Assembly: GCF_018383585.1 (NCBI RefSeq)
Contig: NZ_JAHAMK010000004.1
Location: forward strand, 202,502 to 266,501
Reading direction: 5' to 3'
DNA length: 64,000 bases
Source: Microvirga sp. 3-52
Lineage (GTDB): Bacteria; Pseudomonadota; Alphaproteobacteria; Rhizobiales; Beijerinckiaceae
The notes under the pieces were generated by a model that searched no databases, was not told the origin of the DNA, and was given only the letters and a program-made list of their open reading frames with translations. This document shows positions 54,360 through 63,441 of this stretch, piece after piece. The stretch's first letter is position 1. Every line of letters starts with the position of its first letter. Made by a program: the position numbers and the translations under genes.

Positions 54360-55592
54360 ATGTCGGATCAACTGCCGGAAGCACCCAGCCGCCTGGTGAG
54401 CGGGACGCCAGCGTTTCGTCGATTGAATCTCGCCTTGTTCGCCGCCGGCTTCTCGACCTTCGCCATCCTCTACTGCGTCCAGCCTCTGCTGCCGGAATTC
54501 TCGCAGGAATTCCAAGTCAGTGCTGCGGTCAGCAGCCTGTCCCTGTCGCTCTCGACCGGCCTTCTCGCGATAGCGATGCTGGTGGCGGGCTCCTTGTCGG
54601 AAGTCTGGGGGCGCAAGCCCGTCATGGTGGCCTCGCTGTTCGCATCGGCGCTCCTGACCCTTTTGTCCGCCGCAGCCCCGAACTGGGCCAGCCTGCTCCT
54701 CGCCCGCATGCTGATCGGCATTACCCTGAGCGGCCTCCCTGCCGTCGCCATGGCCTATGTGAGCGAGGAAGTGGACCCGAAGTCCATCGGCCTCGCCATG
54801 GGGCTCTTCATCGGCGGCAATGCGGTCGGCGGGATGGCGGGGCGGATCATCAGCGGCGTGCTGACCGATCTCGGGTCGTGGCGGCTCGCCATCGGGCTGA
54901 TCGGGGTCGTGGGGCTGGCCTCCGCCATCGCGGCGTGGCGGAGCCTGCCGGCCTCGGCCCATTTTCACCCCCGCCGGGCCCGTCCGGCAGAGCTTCTGCG
55001 CTCCTTCGGCGAGCATCTGCGGGACCCAGGTCTGCGGGCCCTGTTTGCGGAAGCCTTCCTCCTCATGGGCGGGTTTGTGACGCTCTACAACTATCTTGGC
55101 TATCGTCTGACGGAAGCGCCCTATTCCTTGAGCCAGACGGTCATCGGGGCGATCTTCTCCGCCTATCTGGTCGGCACCCTGAGCTCGGCCTGGATCGGCG
55201 AGCTGGCCGGGCGGCTGGGTCGCAGGCGGGTTCTCTGGGTGATGATCGCAATCATGCTCGCCGGCGTGGCGCTCACGCTCTTCTCCCACCTCGCGCTCAT
55301 TCTGGCCGGCATCGTGGCCGTCACCTTCGGATTCTTCGGCGCCCATTCCATCGCCAGCAGCTGGGTGGGGAACAAAGCCCGCACGGGAAAGGCGCAGGCT
55401 TCGGCCCTGTACCTGTTCTGCTACTATCTTGGCTCAAGCGCAGTGGGCACCCTGGGCGGCGTGTTCTGGACCCATGGGGGTTGGCCCGGGGTATCGGCCC
55501 TTGTGACCCTTCTGCTGATTGTAGCCCTCGCCCTTGCCCTCCGGCTGATGGCTCTTCCGCCACGCGAAGCCGAGCCGGCTCCCAGGCAATAA
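54360..55592 (+). CDS. Major facilitator superfamily exporter (YnfM-like)
   Basis: The 410-residue protein has twelve membrane segments and the MFS signature between segments 2 and 3 (GSLSEVWGRKPVM). The N-terminal part resembles the YnfM/CynX-like drug exporters. GGAAAGAATAC precedes the ATG. It is divergent from an EamA exporter across 259 bp. Substrate unknown. Confidence 0.83.
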   Translation: MSDQLPEAPSRLVSGTPAFRRLNLALFAAGFSTFAILYCVQPLLPEFSQEFQVSAAVSSLSLSLSTGLLAIAMLVAGSLSEVWGRKPVMVASLFASALLTLLSAAAPNWASLLLARMLIGITLSGLPAVAMAYVSEEVDPKSIGLAMGLFIGGNAVGGMAGRIISGVLTDLGSWRLAIGLIGVVGLASAIAAWRSLPASAHFHPRRARPAELLRSFGEHLRDPGLRALFAEAFLLMGGFVTLYNYLGYRLTEAPYSLSQTVIGAIFSAYLVGTLSSAWIGELAGRLGRRRVLWVMIAIMLAGVALTLFSHLALILAGIVAVTFGFFGAHSIASSWVGNKARTGKAQASALYLFCYYLGSSAVGTLGGVFWTHGGWPGVSALVTLLLIVALALALRLMALPPREAEPAPRQ

Positions 55593-55803
55593 AAGAGCAT
55601 GCCCGCCCAAGAAATCATGAGCCAGGTTGTTTGAGATTAATTTGACGTAAACATAAATTGTTACAATATTATCAGAGGTTAACTGAATAGAGCGACTCGA
55701 TACTGAGGCTATACCCAATGTCCTTCCATCGATTATATCGTCTTAATGTTGCCCCATTAGCCTTCATTTTGCAGCCCATCGATAACAATCACGGGAATGC
55801 ATT

Positions 55804-56193
55804 GTGGATCAACGTAAGGTAACGCTCGCGCTCGCCAGTCTCTTCATCTCAGGATCGACGATCTTCTTGTCTCCTGCCGCTTACGCGGAACCTGATCAAT
55901 CCCCCGCCAAGGTCATTCAGAGCGGCCGTGCCTCCTGGTATGGCCCGGGCTTCCATGGCCGGCGGACGGCGAGCGGCGAAACCTTCAACACCAACGATAT
56001 GACCGCCGCCCACCGCACCTTGCCCTTCGGCACCAAGGTCCGGGTCGTGAACAAGAAGACTGGCAGGTCGGTGGTGGTGCGTATCAATGATCGTGGTCCA
56101 TATGCCCATGGCCGTGTCATCGATCTGTCAAAAGCCTCGGCTCAGGCCATCGGGATCTCTGGGGTCGGCTCCGTCGACGTGGCTCAGCTCTAA
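55804..56193 (+). CDS. rlpA: RlpA-like septal-ring protein
   Basis: The 129-residue product has a signal peptide and a double-psi beta-barrel domain: GRASWYGPGFHGRRTASGE at the start and INDRGPYAHGRVIDLSKASA near the end. In Pseudomonas RlpA is a lytic transglycosylase acting on denuded glycan at division sites. The SPOR domain that targets longer RlpA proteins is absent. The start is a GTG at 55804 preceded by GGGAATG. A 211-bp AT-rich control region lies upstream. Confidence 0.82.
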   Translation: MDQRKVTLALASLFISGSTIFLSPAAYAEPDQSPAKVIQSGRASWYGPGFHGRRTASGETFNTNDMTAAHRTLPFGTKVRVVNKKTGRSVVVRINDRGPYAHGRVIDLSKASAQAIGISGVGSVDVAQL

Positions 56194-56256
56194 TAGCCGT
56201 TTTCAAGCACGCCCTTTTTTGATCACCTGATTATAGCGAGACTTAACCTTTGCGAA

Positions 56257-56287
56257 CCGCCCTGGCAGGGCACTCCTGCCAGGGCGG
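56257..56287. terminator. Strong hairpin after rlpA
   Basis: A perfect 13-bp stem (CCGCCCTGGCAGG paired with CCTGCCAGGGCGG) with a five-base loop lies 64 bp after the rlpA stop and 74 bp before the next start. There is no following T run, so it may terminate with Rho help or act in the leader of the next gene. Confidence 0.55.
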
Positions 56288-56360
56288 CCTATGGAACCGA
56301 GAAGCCTTTTACCCGCTTTTCCCCGGTCACCTTTCTCGAGAAGAGGCCTTTTGGAAGCGC

Positions 56361-57164
56361 ATGCAGATCGGACGGTCGCCGACATCGTTAACCGCCTTCC
56401 TGACTCTGCTGATCGCTGCAGCCTCCATGGCTGCGGCGCAGACGGGACGGGTCTGGGTCGACCCCCCTGCGGAGGGCGGAACAGCTCCATCGGGAGCAGC
56501 GCCTTCGCAAGCACCGAAGCCTCAGGACCAGACGCCCGCTGCCCCTCCGCCACAGGCCGCGGCTCCCGCGCCTGCGGCTCCGCCGATGCAATCGGCCCAG
56601 CCCGAGACGCCCGTCGTCAAACCGGATGCGCCCCCTTCACGACAGGCCGAGCAACCGCCCGCAGCCGCCCCTTCCGCTCCCGCCGTTGCGGCGCAGCCGC
56701 CGAAGGATCTCGATTCCGACAAGCGCAGCAGCCGGGCCTCCGTGGCGAAGAACTTCGCCCTCGACTACCTCGAATCCTGGTCCGCCTCGAACGACGTCGC
56801 CCTCGAGGCCACGGCTGCGTTCTATGCGCCCCGGGTCCTCTTCCATGGCCGCGAGGTGAGCATGCAGCGGCTCTTCAACGAGAAGCGCCGTTTCGCGCGT
56901 CGCTGGCCAGAGCGCGACTACCGTCCGCGCCCGGACGCGATGGGGACCGTGTGCAACCCGGCAGGCGAGATCTGCACGGTGCATGCGGTATTCGACTTCA
57001 CCGCCTCCCATCCCAAGCGGCGGCGCGTCTCGCAGGGCACCGGCGCCCTTCAGCTGATCGTTCACTTCATCGGCGACAAGCCGGTCATTGTCGCCGAGCA
57101 CAGCACGCTGCTCGGTCAGGAGCGCAAGCGAAATCTCGCCCCGGAGGGCGCCTCGCATGAATGA
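56361..57164 (+). CDS. Exported Pro/Ala-rich protein with an NTF2-like C-terminal part
   Basis: The 267-residue product has a signal peptide (MQIGRSPTSLTAFLTLLIAAA, cleaved near AAA-QT), a Pro/Ala/Gln-rich linker to about residue 120, and a folded C-terminal part with NFALDYLESWSASNDVALEA, the helix of small NTF2-like domains, then two cysteines (VCNPAGEIC). GGAAGCGC precedes the ATG. The 3' end overlaps the next gene by eight bases. Confidence 0.65.
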   Translation: MQIGRSPTSLTAFLTLLIAAASMAAAQTGRVWVDPPAEGGTAPSGAAPSQAPKPQDQTPAAPPPQAAAPAPAAPPMQSAQPETPVVKPDAPPSRQAEQPPAAAPSAPAVAAQPPKDLDSDKRSSRASVAKNFALDYLESWSASNDVALEATAAFYAPRVLFHGREVSMQRLFNEKRRFARRWPERDYRPRPDAMGTVCNPAGEICTVHAVFDFTASHPKRRRVSQGTGALQLIVHFIGDKPVIVAEHSTLLGQERKRNLAPEGASHE

Positions 57165-58308
57165 CGTTTCCATCACCCGCGATCCCATGGCGGATCCGCG
57201 CCGCAACTGGACCCAGATGCGCGACAGAATGCGCGAGATCATCCATGCGGAGCTCGACAGGATCCATCCCACCGACGATGCGCGCCGCGCCCTCGAGCTG
57301 ATCATCGAATCCTCCGTGCGCCCGTCCGAGGTGGATGGTGCGCTGAAGCTCACCATCATCGATCACGACGGCAAGCCGCGGACGATCGAGAAGGACGGGC
57401 GGCAGGCCGAGTTCACGCTCCAGGACCTCCTGGACGAGCTGCGCGTGAAATATCCGGTGCTGTTCAGGCCGGCAAAGCCCGATGTCGCATCGTCTGCACA
57501 GGCGGACGAGCCGCCCCGGCCGCGTGAGAAGCCGGAGCGCGATTGGTTGAACCTCGATGCCGATGGCCCCCAACCCCCAGCCGAATCACCCCAAGGGCCG
57601 GACGAACCTGCAGCCGTCCGCGACGAGAAAGGCGCGAGGCTGCCGATCGCGGAATGGTCGCACGACATGCTCGGGACGCTCAAAGCCTCGGTCGCGCCCG
57701 ACCGCGGCTTCAGGGACCGGACGGAAGACACCCCGGTTCCAGTGGCGGAAGAGCATGAGCGGAACGTCTTCGGCGACATGCGGCCGCGCTCCTGGGCGCG
57801 CCCGGCCATCGCGCTCGGGACGGTGGCCGTTCTGGCTCTTCTCGGCGTCGGCGCATTCCTGTTCCAGGGCGACGATGCGGCCTCGCCCCAAGCCAGTGCC
57901 GCCGCGCCTGCCGCGCCGAGCGCGGTCGCGGCAGGTCCCATCCGGGAACCGGAGCCTGCGATCACCGGCTCGACCGGTTCTTCGGGCGCTCTCCGGGGCG
58001 TGCCGGACGTGATCGACACGGCAACCCTGTCCCTGAACGGTGAAGTGGTGCGCCTGTTCGGCGTCGAATGGGCGCCCGGCGCCGGCAAGCCCGAGGACCT
58101 GACCCAGTATCTCAACGGACGCGAAGTGGCCTGCGATCCTGCGGGCTCGAACGATGTGTACCGGTGCCAGGTCGGCGGCCAGGATCTGTCACGGGTCGTG
58201 CTGTTCAATGGCGGCGGGCGGCCGACCAGCGACGCGACGCCGGAGCTCAAGGCCGCGGCCGATAAGGCCCGCGAGGCGAAGCTCGGCGTCTGGAGCAAGG
58301 CGCCATAA
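57157..58308 (+). CDS. Membrane-anchored protein with a degenerate thermonuclease-like domain
   Basis: The 383-residue product has a cytoplasmic N-terminal part (helical, about residues 15-110), a polar linker, one membrane segment (PAIALGTVAVLALLGVGAFL, near residue 215) and a C-terminal domain recalling staphylococcal nuclease (TLSLNGEVVRLFGVEW, then REVACDP and VYRCQVGGQDLSRVVL). The equivalent of the acidic D-x-P-E active site reads EWAPG, so the catalytic aspartate and glutamate are not conserved. It overlaps the preceding exported-protein gene by eight bases. Confidence 0.65.
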   Translation: MNDVSITRDPMADPRRNWTQMRDRMREIIHAELDRIHPTDDARRALELIIESSVRPSEVDGALKLTIIDHDGKPRTIEKDGRQAEFTLQDLLDELRVKYPVLFRPAKPDVASSAQADEPPRPREKPERDWLNLDADGPQPPAESPQGPDEPAAVRDEKGARLPIAEWSHDMLGTLKASVAPDRGFRDRTEDTPVPVAEEHERNVFGDMRPRSWARPAIALGTVAVLALLGVGAFLFQGDDAASPQASAAAPAAPSAVAAGPIREPEPAITGSTGSSGALRGVPDVIDTATLSLNGEVVRLFGVEWAPGAGKPEDLTQYLNGREVACDPAGSNDVYRCQVGGQDLSRVVLFNGGGRPTSDATPELKAAADKAREAKLGVWSKAP

Positions 58309-58359
58309 GAGAAACGGCCCTCGGCATATGCGAAGGCCGCCGTCTCGATCGCTGTGAAG

Positions 58360-58623
58360 TCAGGCGCTCGCCCCTGCAGGAGCCGGAATCTCGATCTCGA
58401 TCTCGAGCGTCGAGATGTCGGCGTCCCGGTTCATCTTCACCTGAACGTTGTCCTGCTCCACCATGACGTGGCGGCGGACGACGGCCAGGATCTCTTCCCG
58501 CAGCTGCGCGACGAGGTCGGGCTTGCCCCCGACGATGCCGCGTTCGTGCGCCAGCAGGATCTGCAGGCGCTCTCGCGCGACGGGCGCGGATGTGCGCCGG
58601 TTGAAGAAACTCAAAAGGCTCAT
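58360..58623 (-). CDS. minE: Cell division topological specificity factor MinE
   Basis: The 87-residue protein has the N-terminal membrane-targeting and MinD-contact segment [21 protein letters not shown] and a C-terminal dimer domain. It drives MinD off the membrane and so sets the pole-to-pole pattern that leaves mid-cell open for division. Its ATG overlaps the minD stop by four bases. Confidence 0.93.
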   Translation of the reverse strand: MSLLSFFNRRTSAPVARERLQILLAHERGIVGGKPDLVAQLREEILAVVRRHVMVEQDNVQVKMNRDADISTLEIEIEIPAPAGASA

Positions 58624-59435
58624 GCAGCCCTCCGTCCGAACAACTTGCCGAACAGCCCCTTCTTGTCGGTGGGGATGGTGAGTTCGACGGTTTCGCCCTT
58701 GAGCCGGCGCACGGCATCGAAATAGGCCCGTCCGGGTGCGCTGGCAGGATTGTTCAGCGTGACCGGCGAGCCGACGTTGGAGGCGCGCAGCACCTCTTCG
58801 CTCTCCGGGATGATGCCGATCAACGGGATGGAGAGGATCTCCAGCACGTCGTCCACCTTCAGCATCTCGCCGCGCTCGGCGCGCACGGGATCGTAGCGGG
58901 TGAGCAGCAGGTGCTTCTCGATGCGCCCGCCCTTCTCGGCCAGCTCCGTCTTGGAATCGAGCAGTCCGATGATGCGGTCGGAGTCGCGGACCGAGGAGAC
59001 TTCCGGGTTCGTCACGACGACGGCGACATCCGCATGGCGCATGGCCATGGTCGCACCGCGCTCGATGCCGGCCGGGCTGTCGCAGATGATCCAATCGAAC
59101 TTCTGGCGCAGCTCGTCGAGCACCCGCGCCACGCCCTCTTCCGTCAGGGCGTCCTTGTCGCGGGTCTGCGAGGCGGGAAGCAGGGAGAGGTTCTCCAGCC
59201 GCTTGTCGCGGATGAGCGCCTGGTTGAGCTTTGCATCGCCCTGCACCACGTTGATGAGATCGAACACCACGCGGCGCTCGGCTCCCATCACGAGGTCCAG
59301 ATTGCGCAGGCCGACGTCGAAGTCGATGACGACGACCTTTTCGCCGCCATGCGCCAGCGCCGCGCCCAGAGCTGCCGAAGACGTTGTCTTGCCAACGCCA
59401 CCCTTGCCGGAAGTTACGACCAAGACTTTGGCCAT
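58620..59435 (-). CDS. minD: Septum site-determining ATPase MinD
   Basis: The 271-residue ATPase has the deviant Walker A KGGVGKTT at residues 11-18, the signature [13 protein letters not shown], and a C-terminal basic helix (FGKLFGRR) for membrane binding. It recruits MinC and is released by MinE. The ATG at 59435 follows GAGAGACGAC; an ATG seven codons earlier is possible. Confidence 0.95.
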   Translation of the reverse strand: MAKVLVVTSGKGGVGKTTSSAALGAALAHGGEKVVVIDFDVGLRNLDLVMGAERRVVFDLINVVQGDAKLNQALIRDKRLENLSLLPASQTRDKDALTEEGVARVLDELRQKFDWIICDSPAGIERGATMAMRHADVAVVVTNPEVSSVRDSDRIIGLLDSKTELAEKGGRIEKHLLLTRYDPVRAERGEMLKVDDVLEILSIPLIGIIPESEEVLRASNVGSPVTLNNPASAPGRAYFDAVRRLKGETVELTIPTDKKGLFGKLFGRRAA

Positions 59436-59452
59436 TGTCGTCTCTCTTTCTC

Positions 59453-60175
59453 TCAATCCATTGTTTTCAGGATGATCGAATCGCCATCCAGGTTCACTTG
59501 CACGGGCTGACCGAGGAACTTGCCCCCCAGATCGTCAGCGGTCTTGTAGAGCCCATCGATCGCGATCAATTCGGCTTCGAATTTTCGGCAGAAGATGCGG
59601 GCGCGGCCATTGCCCGTGCAGCCGGCGATGGCCCGGCCGCGCAGGGTGCCGTAGACATGGATCGAGCCGCCGGCGACGATCTCGGAGCCCGAGGCGACGG
59701 AGCCCAGAACCGTCACATCGCCTTCAGGGTGCAGGATCGATTGCCCCGAGCGGACAGAGCCTTCGATGAGAAGCGACTTCTCCGGCACGGGCGCATCGCC
59801 GAAAGGCGTACCGGCGGCGGCAACTGCCGCGCTGGCCGCATCCGGCACGTCGATCTCGCCCGTCGGCTTGCCGCCGTTGATCGGCGGCGGCATGTCGGCG
59901 TCGACATTCTCGGGAGCCGCGCCCTCGAGGCCGATGATGCGGATATTGCGCATCTTGAAGGCCGCGAGGAGGAATTTCAGCTCGGACTTGGAAGGCTTTA
60001 ACGATGAAACGTCGGCAATGATGGGCCGCCCGGTGAAGAAGCCGGGCGAACGCTCCGAGACGGCATCGAGATCTTCGAGCCAGTCCCTCAGCGGCACTTC
60101 GGGCGCGAGGACCAGGGCCATGAAGGACCTGCCACGGAAGCGAAGAGATGGACGGTTGCGAACGGCAATGGTCAC
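59453..60175 (-). CDS. minC: Septum site-determining protein MinC
   Basis: The 240-residue protein inhibits FtsZ ring assembly away from mid-cell. The N-terminal domain is followed by a Pro/Gly/Ala-rich linker (about residues 85-130) and a C-terminal beta-helix with repeats such as [15 protein letters not shown] and [15 protein letters not shown] that binds MinD. It is first in minC-D-E; a full CtrA box lies 47 bp upstream. Confidence 0.92.
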   Translation of the reverse strand: MTIAVRNRPSLRFRGRSFMALVLAPEVPLRDWLEDLDAVSERSPGFFTGRPIIADVSSLKPSKSELKFLLAAFKMRNIRIIGLEGAAPENVDADMPPPINGGKPTGEIDVPDAASAAVAAAGTPFGDAPVPEKSLLIEGSVRSGQSILHPEGDVTVLGSVASGSEIVAGGSIHVYGTLRGRAIAGCTGNGRARIFCRKFEAELIAIDGLYKTADDLGGKFLGQPVQVNLDGDSIILKTMD

Positions 60176-60221
60176 GGGAGTTCAGGTTCCTTTAATTCCC
60201 CATGATTTCGACCGTTTATGG

Positions 60222-60236
60222 TTAACGGACCGTTAA
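60222..60236. promoter_or_regulatory. CtrA box, TTAA-N7-TTAA, upstream of minCDE
   Basis: The sequence TTAACGGACCGTTAA is an exact match to the CtrA consensus TTAA-N7-TTAA and is also a near-perfect dyad. It lies 47-61 bp upstream of minC. CtrA is the cell-cycle master regulator of alphaproteobacteria and is known to control division genes, including min genes in Sinorhizobium. Confidence 0.75.
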
Positions 60237-60380
60237 AGGAGCCCGTGGGCGATAACAATTTTCCGGCAACGCGGCTGGCTCGTCCTGAGGGAATTCTGGG
60301 AACGCAGATCAGGGTAAACCCTGAGGCCGGATGAGACATTCAGCTTTTTCAAGGAATATAAAGATAAGTTATATCTCTTT

Positions 60381-60410
60381 TTGAGTATTCTCTAGCACTT
60401 CTTGAGTATT
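60381..60410. promoter_or_regulatory. Direct repeat TTGAGTATT, 21-bp spacing
   Basis: TTGAGTATT occurs at 60381-60389 and again at 60402-60410, two helical turns apart, in AT-rich DNA 165 bp upstream of the TAXI gene. It looks like a tandem activator site; the protein is unknown. Confidence 0.4.
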
Positions 60411-60574
60411 ACCTCGTCCTCAAAGCTCAATTGAACGAATCCGGCAGGAGCCTACGATGATCCTTCTTTCGTTTTGTTTCATCGTTGCTTAGAGCCTCAT
60501 TCCATCGACAGGGACGACCGCAAGACGATCGGATCGACGAACAGCCGCAAGGCTCATCCAGGGGAGGATGAAGA

Positions 60575-61738
60575 ATGTCGGATCGAGTGAATATCCTTTC
60601 TCCGTTAAGCAGGCTTTTCCGCCATTTGTCCCTTCAGGGCATCTTTGTCGCAGCCGCACTGGTGTCCGGCACGGTTGTTTCATCGGCTCAGACGGCACCG
60701 GCGTTCAATCCGGCCCGCGCCAATTCGGGCACGCTCGGGGTGATCTCGGGGGGCGCGGACGGTACCTATATCCGCATCGCCGCCGACCTCGCCAACGTGC
60801 TCGACGGCGAAGACCTGCGCGTGCTGCCCATGATCGGCCGCGGCTCGCTGCAGAATCTGCGCGACATCATGTTCCTGCGCGGGGTCGATATCGGCATCGT
60901 CCAGATGGATGCGCGCGAACAGCTGAATGTGGAAAATCTCCAGAACGATGCGGTGCGGCGCCTGCGCTTCATCACCCGCCTCTACAACGAGGAGGTCCAT
61001 ATCATCGCCAACCGGGAGATTGCCGATATCCGGCAGCTCGAGGGCAAGAAGGTCAATATCGACAAGGCCGGCAGCGGCACCAACCTGACCTCGCGCCTGA
61101 TCTTCGACAAGCTCGGGATCAAGCCCGAGATGACCACATTCGATCAGGCTTCGTCCTATGCGAAGCTGAAGTCCGGAGAAATCCAGGCGGCGGTCTATGT
61201 GGCCGGACGCCCGGTCCGCGCCATCGCCGAGTTCCAGACGGATGGGCAGTTCCACCTCCTCCCGATTCCTTTCGAGGGGGAGATCGCGGAAAGCTATTTC
61301 CCCGCCCGCTTCGCGAATTCCGATTATCCGCAGCTGGTCGCCAACGATAAGCCGGTCGAAACCCTGGCGGTCGGCAGCCTGCTCGCCGTGTTCAACTGGC
61401 CCGAGAACTCCGATCGCTACAACCGCGTCAAGCGCTTCGTGGATGCGTTCTTCTCCCGGTTCGACGAATTCCTGCAGCCGGGCCGGCATCCGAAATGGAA
61501 GGAGGTCAATCTCGCGGCCGACGTCCCCGGCTGGGAGCGCGTGAGGCCCGCCCAGGCATGGCTCGACCGCGCCGCAATGGCCAGCAAGCCTTCGCCCCAG
61601 GGCCAAAGCTTCGAGAGCTTCATGAAGAGCAGAGGCATCGACGTTTCGGCCGAGCAGCGCGAGGTCCTGTTCCGGGAATTCCTCGCTTGGCAGAGCGATC
61701 GGCAAAGAGCCGCCCGGCGGGTCACCCGGCAAGACTAA
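60575..61738 (+). CDS. TAXI-family TRAP-type solute-binding protein
   Basis: The 387-residue exported protein has a signal segment (LQGIFVAAALVSGTVVSSAQ) and the TAXI fold pattern: LGVISGGADGTYIRIAADLA, then VDIGIVQMDAREQL and NIDKAGSGTNLTSRLIFDKLG. TAXI proteins feed TRAP transporters, but no TRAP permease gene is present. GGGGAGGATGAAG precedes the ATG. The next gene on the same strand, 68 bp on, encodes an exported coiled-coil protein, probably in the same operon. Confidence 0.83.
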   Translation: MSDRVNILSPLSRLFRHLSLQGIFVAAALVSGTVVSSAQTAPAFNPARANSGTLGVISGGADGTYIRIAADLANVLDGEDLRVLPMIGRGSLQNLRDIMFLRGVDIGIVQMDAREQLNVENLQNDAVRRLRFITRLYNEEVHIIANREIADIRQLEGKKVNIDKAGSGTNLTSRLIFDKLGIKPEMTTFDQASSYAKLKSGEIQAAVYVAGRPVRAIAEFQTDGQFHLLPIPFEGEIAESYFPARFANSDYPQLVANDKPVETLAVGSLLAVFNWPENSDRYNRVKRFVDAFFSRFDEFLQPGRHPKWKEVNLAADVPGWERVRPAQAWLDRAAMASKPSPQGQSFESFMKSRGIDVSAEQREVLFREFLAWQSDRQRAARRVTRQD

Positions 61739-61806
61739 GAAACCAAGACAGGACCGAAGCCAAAGGCTCGAGTGAAGCCTTTGGCGGCCATCGGAGGAGG
61801 TCCGAC

Positions 61807-63375
61807 ATGATTGGGCACAGTAAATTTGGATTGAAATCTTTAACGGCAGAGTTGCTGACCACCACCTTGATCGGCATCGCACTTCTCGGACCGGCAGCCG
61901 CACAGGGCTCCCCCCCTGGCGATGCTCTCAACAAGGAGGAACCCTCCCTCAAGGCGGGAACGACGGAAAACCTTCTCACTCTCCTGCCGCTTCTCCTGAC
62001 CTCTCCGGATCGAAAGCAGCTTGCCGCCGATCTCGAAGCGTCCATCCGGAAAGGCGACCTGAAAAAGGCCGAGAACAGTCTCAACTCGGCCATCGAGGTC
62101 GGTACCCTTGCGATCGTCCTCGTCGATCATCTGAAAGATCCGGACTTCATCACCACCTTGCAGGGTCTCGGCATCCGGGGCGATGACCATCCGACACCGG
62201 TTCCGGCCACCGTGGACAGGGCGGCCGAAACCTGTGCAGCCCCTTCTGCAGCCGCTACGGCCAATCTGGCCGACATGCAGCAGGCTCTGGAGCAGGAGCA
62301 ATCCTTCAGCGGCAGGATCTCGCAAACCCTGACCGGCCTCATGGAGGAGCGCAACGCCCTTGAAGCGCGCCTGGAGAAGGAGACGGCGTCTCAAGCACTC
62401 ACGGCATCCGAGATGCAGAAGACCCTGCAGCGGGAGCGGGACCAGGCTCAGGCGGCTATACAGGAGCTGGAGCGGCTCAGGAAGGAACATGGTGCCCTGC
62501 AGGCCGCCCGGGAGCAGGACAAGGCTTCCGTGGCATCGCATGCATCCGAGCTGGACGCGGCTCTGCGTCAGGAACGCGAGCGGAGAGACAATGCCGAGCG
62601 CCAGTTCGCCAGCGCCGCGAAGAAACTGCGCGATCTCCAAGCCGTCAACGAAGAGAGGGCGGCGTCCGAAGCGGCCCGCGTGGCGGAACTGGAGAAGGCC
62701 CTGACATGGGCCCGGATGCGCAGCGACATGCTGACCCAGGAGCTTGTGGACACCACGGAGGAATTGCACGCGCTTCAGGAGCCTCATCGGTCGAGGGCCA
62801 CGCCTGTGGTGTTCCGCCTTGCGGCAACAGGAACCGAACCCCCGCTGGCTCCCTCACAGCAGGAAGCGCCTCTTCAGGAGCCGCTGCCTCCGCTGCCGGC
62901 GGAGAGGAAGCCGTCATTGGCGGATGCCGCGCGGGTTCTGCCGAACGTCACCTCCGCGTTGCCGTCGAAAGAGCCGACTTCGGTCGTGGTTGCATCTCTC
63001 CCGGACGGCGTTCAGCCCCTGCCGCTGGGCGCGACGACCACGGCTCCGGCCAAGACCGAATCTCCACCGGCAGAGGACCCCAAGGTGAGCGCACCTGCCG
63101 AGGTTCCCAAGACGGACGACCGTCTGACGATCCGCGCGGAAGAACTCTTCCGCAAAGGCGATGTGAGCGGAGCCCGACTGCTTCTCGAGCGGGCCCTGGA
63201 CGGCGGCAATGCGCGTGCGGCCTTCCTGTTGGCAGAGACCTTCGATCCGAACGTTCTCTCCAAGCTGGGCGTCCTGGGAATCCGTGGCGATGACGCCAAG
63301 GCCCGCGCGTTCTACGCCCGGGCCCGTGACATGGGCATCGCTCAGGCCGGAGAACGAATGGAAGCGTTGAAGTAG
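61807..63375 (+). CDS. Exported coiled-coil protein with C-terminal Sel1-like repeat
   Basis: The 522-residue product has an N-terminal hydrophobic segment (LLTTTLIGIALLGPAAAQG), a soluble region, a long heptad-rich coiled coil (about residues 155-330, e.g. AALRQERERRDNAERQFASA), a Pro-rich linker and a C-terminal Sel1/TPR-like pair of helices (EELFRKGDVSGARLLLERAL, then LGIRGDDAKARAFYARARDM). GGAGGAGG precedes the ATG. The segment LGIRGDD also occurs near residue 123. It follows the TAXI gene closely and may form an envelope complex with it. Confidence 0.7.
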   Translation: MIGHSKFGLKSLTAELLTTTLIGIALLGPAAAQGSPPGDALNKEEPSLKAGTTENLLTLLPLLLTSPDRKQLAADLEASIRKGDLKKAENSLNSAIEVGTLAIVLVDHLKDPDFITTLQGLGIRGDDHPTPVPATVDRAAETCAAPSAAATANLADMQQALEQEQSFSGRISQTLTGLMEERNALEARLEKETASQALTASEMQKTLQRERDQAQAAIQELERLRKEHGALQAAREQDKASVASHASELDAALRQERERRDNAERQFASAAKKLRDLQAVNEERAASEAARVAELEKALTWARMRSDMLTQELVDTTEELHALQEPHRSRATPVVFRLAATGTEPPLAPSQQEAPLQEPLPPLPAERKPSLADAARVLPNVTSALPSKEPTSVVVASLPDGVQPLPLGATTTAPAKTESPPAEDPKVSAPAEVPKTDDRLTIRAEELFRKGDVSGARLLLERALDGGNARAAFLLAETFDPNVLSKLGVLGIRGDDAKARAFYARARDMGIAQAGERMEALK

Positions 63376-63380
63376 TTTTC

Positions 63381-63441
63381 TAGCGCATCGTGCGGACCCG
63401 AACGATGCGCCCCTTACAGGGGAGCATCGGACGATGCGCTA
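63381..63441. repeat. Palindromic intergenic repeat, family B
   Basis: An 11-bp terminal inverted repeat (TAGCGCATCGT and ACGATGCGCTA) bounds a 61-bp element with an inner hairpin. It lies between convergent genes, and its right end supplies the stop codon of the minus-strand gene at 63439-63441. Confidence 0.7.

Larger units (their letters stand above)
60176..60574. other. Intergenic control region between minC and the TAXI gene
   Basis: This 399-bp divergent gap has no gene. The minC side holds a CtrA box (60222-60236); the other side, AT-rich from about 60345, holds a direct repeat of TTGAGTATT (60381-60389 and 60402-60410) that may control the TAXI gene. Confidence 0.65.
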
